Position numbers and translations under genes: made by a program
Notes under the pieces: model-generated
Databases searched by the model: none
What the model saw: only the letters and a program-made list of their open reading frames with translations
Told to the model about the DNA's origin: nothing
In this document: positions 57,349 to 64,000 of the stretch, piece by piece
How positions within the stretch are numbered: position 1 is the first letter of the stretch
Layout: the number at the start of each line of letters is the position of its first letter
Source of the DNA: Rhipidocladum racemiflorum
Taxonomy: Eukaryota; Streptophyta; Magnoliopsida; Poales; Poaceae
Length of the DNA stretch: 64,000 nucleotides
Reading direction: 5' to 3'
Assembly: GCA_036346355.1 (NCBI GenBank)
Contig: CM070575.1
Span: 63,183,915 to 63,247,914, forward strand

Positions 57349-59262
57349 CTTCAAACGCTTATAACTTTTGCGTTTCAACTCCGATTTGAGTGATTCAAAT
57401 TTCTAAATTTGTATAAAATTAAGATCTACTTAAATATAAATTTTATTTAATTTTTGGACTAAAGTTTTTCTTTGTAAAATTATTTAATTGATTATTTAAA
57501 CTTTAAATAATCATAACTTTTGCGTCTTAACTCCAAATTTGACGATTCCAGTTTCTAAAAATCCATAAAATTATGTTCTTTCTGTTTATGGATTTTATTT
57601 GGATGTTTGGACACTTTTTGCCTATTGTTTATTCGTGTATTTGCTATTTGCACGCTTTTACGAGTAGACGTTGAAGTGCCTGGAAGGATTCAAGGAGAAG
57701 TATTGACTCAGGATCCAACTCAAGACCAAGAGCAAGTACTTTTTGAAGGCAAGTTGTGCTTTGACCATGTTGATCCTATTTCAAATCTATTTTGATTTAA
57801 ACTATTGCATGCTAGTTCAATTAGAAAAATACTTTGTTTAAACATGGGGGTTAGATAAGTACCAATTTGTCAGATGACACCTTGATTATTTAAGTATGTG
57901 CCATGACCCTTGTCACCCTAGTTGTGGATTACTAGTTGGACATTATTAGATTGCCAACATGGGTTTTAGACCGTTGTAGTATAACGCTTAGACTCGCTAC
58001 GTGCTCATGACATGGTTTTGGACAATCAAATGTTAATATTGACTTAATGATATATTGAACCTGTTTTGGAAAAGTATCATGTGATGTTGATGGCACGTGG
58101 TGCATGGTAATCAATCGGGTTTGATAAACGGTTTTCGGCCGGCATGTGGCAAGAGTAATCGTGTGGGCCACTTGTGGCATCGGGATGTTGATTTGGTTCT
58201 TCTGTAGTCTTGCCCTGGTCACCCTAAGGACTTAACCTTGCAAGCCTTTGAACTGGGTCTAACGTGCAACCACATGTCTCAGAATGGGACGGACCTAGTT
58301 GACTAAGTTGCTAATAACGCACTGGGACTCAGGAGGTCAACTACACCCTTTGTGTAAGTTGTACGGGGAGCGCATCGGGCTGAGGCCAGGTACCCATCTA
58401 ATCGTTGATTGGCCTAGACTTCGCCTTAGCGAAGGGAAGGGTTAGTGCGCAATAACCGGAGGACCACTTGTATTGTTAGAGGTTTCCAAAGACTTTGTTA
58501 CTGAACTCGCCTTTGTGGTGTTTGACTGTATCTTGTGGGTAAAGTGCATAACCTCTGCAGAGTTTAGAATCTATTTAAATAGCCGAGTCCACGGCATCGA
58601 CAATGCTCAGGATTACAAATCAAGGGTTAGACTTTCTGAAAATAACTTGGATTTGAAAGGTTGGTTTGGTTTAATAATGAAGATGATGGAAATGTGGTTT
58701 AGGATGGGGAAAATGTTTATTAAACTTCTTGAAAAGTTATTTACGCTTTACTTATTTCTACTGCTTTCGAATCTACTTATATTACTTGTCAAAAGCTGTT
58801 TACTGCAAATATACCTTGAGCTATTCCTTTGTACCAAGCCATGCATATAGTATATTAGCCTGCATTCTGTGCATGACTTGCTGAGTACCAAGTACTCACC
58901 CTTGCCTCAACACAACACCAGTTGAAGAGGAGACTACGCCACTTTGAGGAGGAATTCCAAGAGGATCCGCTCTACTTAGGGAAGCGAGCCCACTGGCTGC
59001 CTGTGGTATACTGGATGGCGCCACGGTTATTTGATTTTCCGCTGCTATTATCTCTCTTTTAATAAGTTTTGCCTTATGAGGCATATATTTGTAACTCTGG
59101 TCAGAAGGTCGAGTAACCAGCTTGGTTATTTAAATAAAGTACTTGATAACATCGAATGGTATGATTGTGATATTTACCGATGTTAAGACTGTGTGCACTA
59201 GCTGCTCCTCGACTAGTGCTGAATACACAGAGGGTCCGGATTTGCAAATTCGGGTCCCGACA
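57349..59262 (+). mobile_element. 5' LTR of a 3.5-kb-LTR gypsy element, first part missing
   Basis: Follows 7950-9871 of the complete LTR and ends GGGTCCCGACA, immediately before a primer-binding site. The promoter half of the LTR is absent, so this copy should lack its own 5' promoter. Confidence 0.88.
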
Positions 59263-59266
59263 GAGG

Positions 59267-59279
59267 TGGTATCGAGCCA
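59267..59279 (+). other. gypsy primer-binding site, one-base-pair defect
   Basis: Reads tggtatcgagcc where tggtatcagagcc (initiator tRNA-Met) is expected. The missing part is in a CAG triplet. It defines the LTR end at 59262. Confidence 0.8.
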
Positions 59280-60473
59280 TACTTGACTGTAGGCTCAACC
59301 CTAGCTAGAATGGTCGTAGTGAGGATAAAACCTATTTTCTAAAAGCTAAAAAAAAATTGTCAAGATAAGAAATGACATCTCGACTTATCCCCTTCTCTCT
59401 TTCTTGTCTCTTGCTGAAATTTTCCCTTACCTTGTCACAATTTAAAAATTCCGAGTTCTTACGTAAAGCACTCTTGTGACAGATGGGGAAGAGTTCAACT
59501 ACGCTGATCTCGGGAGTTGGTCACGCCGCTAACTTTGGCATATGCTACGCACTCTGAGATTTTGAGAAGCCCCAATACCAAGTGGAAGTGATCGGACAAG
59601 CGGGATTGATCAAGGCTTGTGACGTGAGGATTGAGGTACCGCTAGGAAAAAGGGCCCAGTGCAATCGCTCGATACACCAGACCGCCAGAGATCTACGATG
59701 CGCATGGGTATCCAAGAAGTATCACGACGAGCAATGCGGCACATTACCCGTGATTCACGCCAGAGAATTGAGAGTACGGTGTTCCGCTATCATCCGCAAG
59801 AGCGATAACCTTCTTGACCCGAAGGCGATTCAGATGAGGATGCCACGGTTACACAGCTTGGCACGATTTGTCGCCGCCAGAGGATGTACTAGATAATACA
59901 AGCAAGGAGCTACGTAAGGCCCGCAAGGAAATCACGACAGAGAAGAACAGATGGTCGGAAGCTCAAGAGTATGTGGCACACCTTCTACGAAGGATTGACG
60001 AGTTGGAGATGACTTTGTACGGACTGCACTCCAGAGCCAAGATTGAGCTACACGAGCCGATCCAGAGGAGTCGATCTCGATGAGGACATCGCTTCTTCGA
60101 CTACCACAGAGGACACAGCTTGTCGGACATGGCAATCAAGTTACGCCTATGCCACAAAGACCGTGCACTGTGCCGTGGAGGTTTTCTCGATGAGTGAGCA
60201 TAGGTTCTATAGTGAGACTCCTTCGCCGAGTCGCGTCATAGAATAAAGAGTCACCCTTTAGGCGTTAGACTCCAGAGTTAGTTCGATTTGGATTTGCTTT
60301 GTTTGCTGAGTGTGCAGTATGTGTTGCAAGGCCCTTAGGCATTGTAAGCAGCCATACCAAGTTACTAATAATAAAGTTGGACCTTAAGGCTACACCTTTC
60401 GCCCCGCATAAGTTCCATATTACTTGTCTATTCTTGTTTCTCTCTCATCTCTAAACCTAGAGCAAATCGACAG
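59280..60473 (+). pseudogene. ORF upstream of gag (orf0-like) in long gypsy leader
   Basis: Frames 59582-59896 (GQAGLIKACDVRIEVPLGKR ... KKYHDEQCGTLPVIHARELR) and 59868-60083 (SKELRKARKEITTEKNRW, then ELEMTLYGLHSRAKIELHEP) look coding and together suggest one ~200-residue protein, with a charged heptad-like stretch predicted to form a coiled coil. Related rice elements of the RIRE3/RIRE8 group are, as I recall, described with an extra ORF before gag. Role unknown. Frameshifted here. Confidence 0.5.
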
Positions 60474-61460
60474 ATGGTGAATACCCGTGGAAACTTTGGA
60501 AGCAATGGGAGTGGTTCTCGCCACAGAAACCCCAATGATGGAGCACCAGCACCGCCACCGGATATGCAGAATTTGAGCTTTTCTTGCTGCCTGCACTCGC
60601 TGATGCATGCTATGATGCAACAAATGCAGCATCGCCATCGCCAGGCCATCGCTAATCAAGTTAATCAGTGACCACGCCAGAATACAAGGTCAGCCGTGAG
60701 TTCATGAGAACTCACCCACCCACTTTCTCCGGGAATGCCAATCCATTGGAGGCCGATGATTGGTTAAGATCAATCGAGAGGAAGCTACACATAGCTCAAT
60801 GCATAGGAAATGAGAAGGTACTCTACGCTTCTCATCGCTTGGAAGGGACAAATTACGAATGGTGGGAGAACTTCGTGCCACGCAAGAGAACCCTCAAGAT
60901 ATCACTTGGGAAGAGTTCACAACGCATTCGACAAAGATCACGTGCCTGAAGGAATCATGGACCTTAAGAAGGAGGAGTTCAGAGCACTAAAGCAAGGTAA
61001 TCACCAAAGGTCGACTACCCGAACAAGTTCACATAGCTAGCACGCCACGCACCGAGGATGTAGCGACAGATAAATCCGACATGCTCGCTTTTATGAAGGG
61101 ACTTAACTCAGATTGCAAGTAGGGTTGATCACCCACACCTTTCCAGATTTCCAAGAGTTGGTGAATAAGGCACTTATTCTTGAGGACAAGCGCAAGGAAC
61201 TGGATGAGAACAGAAGCGCAGGATGCAACAAAGAAGGATCACGCCAGTGGAACGCCACACATACCGAGAGTTGCACCAAATCAATTCTTCGATTCCAACC
61301 ACGTATGCAACAAGGACACCATCCTCAAAGCACCAAGACCTGCCAATCGTAACTACTGCACTTCACTTCGCTAGAAACGCTACCCCAGCAACAAGAAGGA
61401 ACAAGTGAGACGCCGCTACAATCGCAACGAGCCAGACACTTTGCCAACAGCTTGTCCAAA
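60474..61460 (+). pseudogene. gypsy gag, frameshifted
   Basis: The start MVNTRGNFGSNGSGS at 60474 has a low-complexity N-terminus. The capsid core FMRTHPPTFSGNANPLEADDWL, with the HIAQCIGNEKVLYASHRLEG and NYEWWENF blocks, lies at 60668-60880. The knuckle NEPDTLPTACPK region is near 61427-61465. At least five shifts are needed. Confidence 0.8.
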
Positions 61461-62050
61461 GAAGACAAAGCAGGAGTGACCCCAGCCGCTTCAATCTAGG
61501 AACCACCCAGCTAGGACGCCAAAGATCAGGAGCCACACCCTGCATCGTGGTGAGAGGCCGAGTCAACCATGTCACCGCAGATGCACTGCAGAATGCTACG
61601 GACGTCGTACTGGGTAAGTTACTTGTTAACTCAGTACCTGCAACAGTTTTGTTTGACTCTGGAGCTTCGCATTCGGTTGTTTCGCAAGGCTTTGCTACTA
61701 GAAATGATTTGAGGATTGCAAGGCTTAAGTGCATGCTTTTAGTTCAAACCCCTGGTTCCGAACTCCGAACGAAAGTAGGATGTTCCGGGGTGAGAATACT
61801 AATAGATGGAATAGAGTTCCTAGCAAACCTTATAATTTTGGAAACCTGCACTTAGACATTATATTGGGAATGGATTGGTTATCCAAGCACAAGGCCGTAT
61901 TGGATTGTGGACGAAGGACTATCTCAGTTGAGAGCCCGTGTGGGAAGAAAGTGGAATTTCAAGCCACTGCAGTTAGAGATGGACAGTTGATGGTTAACAG
62001 TACCAAGGCAATCAGCATAGAGGATGTCTCAGTAGTGAATGAGTACCCGA
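61461..62050 (+). pseudogene. gypsy aspartic protease and linker
   Basis: Frame 61547-61855 is intact across the active site: GRVNHVTADALQNATDVVLG, then VLFDSGASHSVVSQGF (D-S-G at 61655-61663). The frame changes at ~61850 (cctgcac) before DIILGMDWLSKHKAVLDCGR. This is the best protease copy in the window. Confidence 0.85.
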
Positions 62051-62945
62051 TGTTTTTCCCGAAGATCTACCTCGGTATGCCGCACAGGACATAGAGTTTG
62101 TGATAGAGCTTGTACTGCACAAGACCGATAGCAAAGAGACCCTATCGGATGTCCACCGAGGAGTTGGTAGAGATGAAGAAACAGCTAGAAGAGTTAATGG
62201 AGAAAGGATTTATCGACCGAGTTCGTCCGTGGGGAGCACCCGCTTTATTTGTCAAGAAGAAGGACGGGAGTTTCAGGATGTGCATTGACTACCGTGCACT
62301 CAACGAAGTCACCGTGAAGAATAAGTATCCGCTACCCAGGATTGATGATTTGTTTGATCGCTAAGAGGAGCCGAGTTTTCTCCAAGATTGATATGAGATC
62401 GGGATACCATCGCTTGAAGATCCGATCGTAAGATATTCAAGACCGCATTCTCGTCAAGATATGGACATTACGAGTTTCTGATTATGTCCTTTGGATCGAC
62501 GAATGCGCCAAATTATTTCATGAATATGATGAATAAGGTGTTCATGGAATATTTGGACAAGTTTGTCGTCGTGTTCATAGACGATATCCTAATCTACTCC
62601 AAGACAGAGAGTGAACAAGCCGAACACTTAAGGCGAGTTTTGGAAAAGCCGAGGAACAAGAACTCTTCGCCAAGTTCAGTAAGTGTGATTTTTGGAAGGA
62701 CAAGGTGGAGTTTCTTGGACATGTAATGACCGCAGAAGGAGTCGCCGTAGATCCAAGCAAAGTAGAAGCTGTGTTACATTGGGAGCACTGGAAGACTGTG
62801 ACCCAGATTCGAGTTTCCTTGGAATGGCAGGATACTACCGCCGTTTCATCGAAGGCTTTTCGACAATTGCGAAACCTCTTACGCAATCGCCAAGAAGGAA
62901 AAGAAGTTTGCATGGACGCCGTAATGTGAGAAAGGATTTCAGAGT
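62051..62945 (+). pseudogene. gypsy reverse transcriptase, frameshifted
   Basis: Frame 62110-62364: PYRMSTEELVEMKKQLEEL, KKKDGSFRMCIDYRALNEV, KYPLPRIDDLFDR. Shift at ~62362. FMNMMNKVFMEYLDKFVVVF and IDDILIYSK at 62520-62605, catalytic aspartates intact. Then FLGHVMTAEGVAVDPSKVEA (62707-62766), and a shift at ~62812. Confidence 0.85.
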
Positions 62946-63365
62946 CAAGAAGCGATTGACGCCAAGACCGGTGTTAGTTCTACCTGATGTTGCTCAAAGC
63001 TTCGATATTTATTGTGACGACGCGCCAAGGACTTGGATTTGTGCCGATGCAGAATGGAAAGGTCGTCGCGTATGCATCAAGGCAGTTGAGGCCGCATGAG
63101 GAAAATTATCCGACACATGACCTAGAGTTAGCCGCCGTAGTGCATGCCTTGAAGATATGGCGTCACTATCTGATTGGAAACAGATGTGAAGTGTATACGG
63201 ATCATAAGAGCCTTAAGTACATATTCACCCAATCGGATCTGAATATGAGGCAGAGGAGATGGTTAGAGTTAATCAAGGACTACAATGTTGGAATCCATTA
63301 CCATCCCGGGAAGGCCAACGTAGTGGCCGATGCTCGAGTCGGAAAAGCCATACCGTGAGTACGCT
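62946..63365 (+). pseudogene. gypsy RNase H, frameshifted
   Basis: FDIYCD at ~63001, then frame 62987-63358 with GKVVAYASRQLRPHEENYPT, HDLELAAVVHALKIWRHYL, CEVYTDHKSLKYIFTQSDLN and YHPGKANVVADA. The aspartate and glutamate blocks are present. Confidence 0.85.
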
Positions 63366-64000
63366 GCTAGCCACAAGTCGATGAGTTATGTGAGGATTTT
63401 CTAAAATGAAGATTGAGGTTGTACCTAAGCGGATTCTTGGCCGCATTAGAAGTAAAGCCTACCCTAGAAGATCGATCCGAGAAGGACGTATGATGATGAC
63501 AAGATCCGCAGGATTAAGTCCATCAAGGAGGAAGGCAAGGCAGAGGACTTCAAGTTGGATGAGCAAGGCACGTTGTGGATGAAGGATCGCATTTGTGTGC
63601 CTAACAAAAAGGAGTTAAAGCAACTGATTTTGGAAGAAGCCCATGACTCCAAGTACTCAATTCATCCCGGAAGCGCCAAGATGTATCAGATCTCAAGGAG
63701 AGATTCTGGTGGCCGAGTATGAAACGTGAAGTTGCCGAGCATGTTGCATTGTGCGACGTATGCCAGAGAGTCAAGGCAATGCATCAGAGACCAGCAGGAT
63801 TGCTACAACCGCTGAAAATACCTGAGTGGAAGTGGGAGGAAATCGGAATGGATTTCATTACCGGCTTGTCAAGACTCAAGGAGGTTATGACTCCATATGG
63901 GTTATAGTGGATCGCTTGACTAAAGTAGGCCATTTTATCCCGTGAAGACCACTTACTCTGAGATAAATTAGCGTAATTATACATGATCAGATTGTCTGCT
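63366..64000 (+). pseudogene. gypsy integrase N-terminal part, runs off the window
   Basis: Blocks LDEQGTLWMKDRICVPNKKE, ILEEAHDSKYSIHPGSAKMY and CDVCQRVKAMHQRPAGLLQP form the HHCC zinc-binding region. EWKWEEIGMDFITGL begins the catalytic core. Shifts occur near 63690 and 63870. The rest lies outside the window. Confidence 0.85.

Noticed and set aside
59582..60245. Host gene between LTR and gag
   Set aside because: Its position after the primer-binding site and before gag makes an element-encoded ORF more likely.

Overview
The window reads as a transposon-dense, gene-poor stretch of a grass (Poaceae) nuclear genome, most like rice or another Oryza. This rests on GC-rich single-exon genes, Ty3/gypsy elements with ~3.5 kb LTRs, MITEs, a TRIM and CACTA-type subterminal repeats. 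The species itself cannot be proven from the sequence. No prokaryotic features, tRNA, rRNA or CRISPR array are seen.

Layout. 1-1026 is the start of a reverse-oriented gypsy LTR. 1028-1228 is an array of hairpin repeats fused directly to a lectin-gene fragment (1229-1712). 1795-2861 is a decayed gypsy gag. 2862-9871 is the 3' part of a chromodomain-bearing gypsy element (protease, RT, RNase H, integrase, chromodomain, PPT) with a complete 3482-base 3' LTR, fused to a second RT fragment and to the minus-strand 5' end of what looks like a host gene (to 10610). 10611-20600 is the only gene island. It holds a legume-lectin-domain membrane protein gene without a kinase (14081-15001) and a tandem pair of small secreted-protein genes (16895-17350 and 19555-19845). 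A MITE ends the first of these reading frames, and a TRIM and a copia LTR edge lie between them.

20605-57345 is nested retrotransposon sequence. A copia 3' half, a 434-base LTR and a second copia 5' half share that LTR. A 925-base gypsy LTR sits in the second copia leader with a TTTAC target-site duplication. The block LTR - copia gag/protease - mixed debris is then present three times: partial at 23734-29415, full in the 13,670-base unit 31876-45545, and truncated in the adjacent unit 45546-57345. The two larger units also carry a reverse gypsy LTR, two hairpin arrays, one CACTA end and a gypsy RT-RNase H-integrase region. 57349-64000 is the 5' LTR remnant, primer-binding site, an ORF upstream of gag, and the gag-pol of another element of the 3.5-kb-LTR family, running off the window.

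The three likely host genes have no obvious joint pathway. One is a predicted lectin-like membrane protein with WRKY-type W boxes near its promoter. The other two are duplicated secreted proteins of unrecognised family. The most unusual signal is in how copies differ. Nearly identical repeats differ mainly at CAG/CTG/CCG-containing sites, by short garbled indels. This suggests methylation-linked read errors rather than natural decay, so many frameshifts here should not be trusted as biology.
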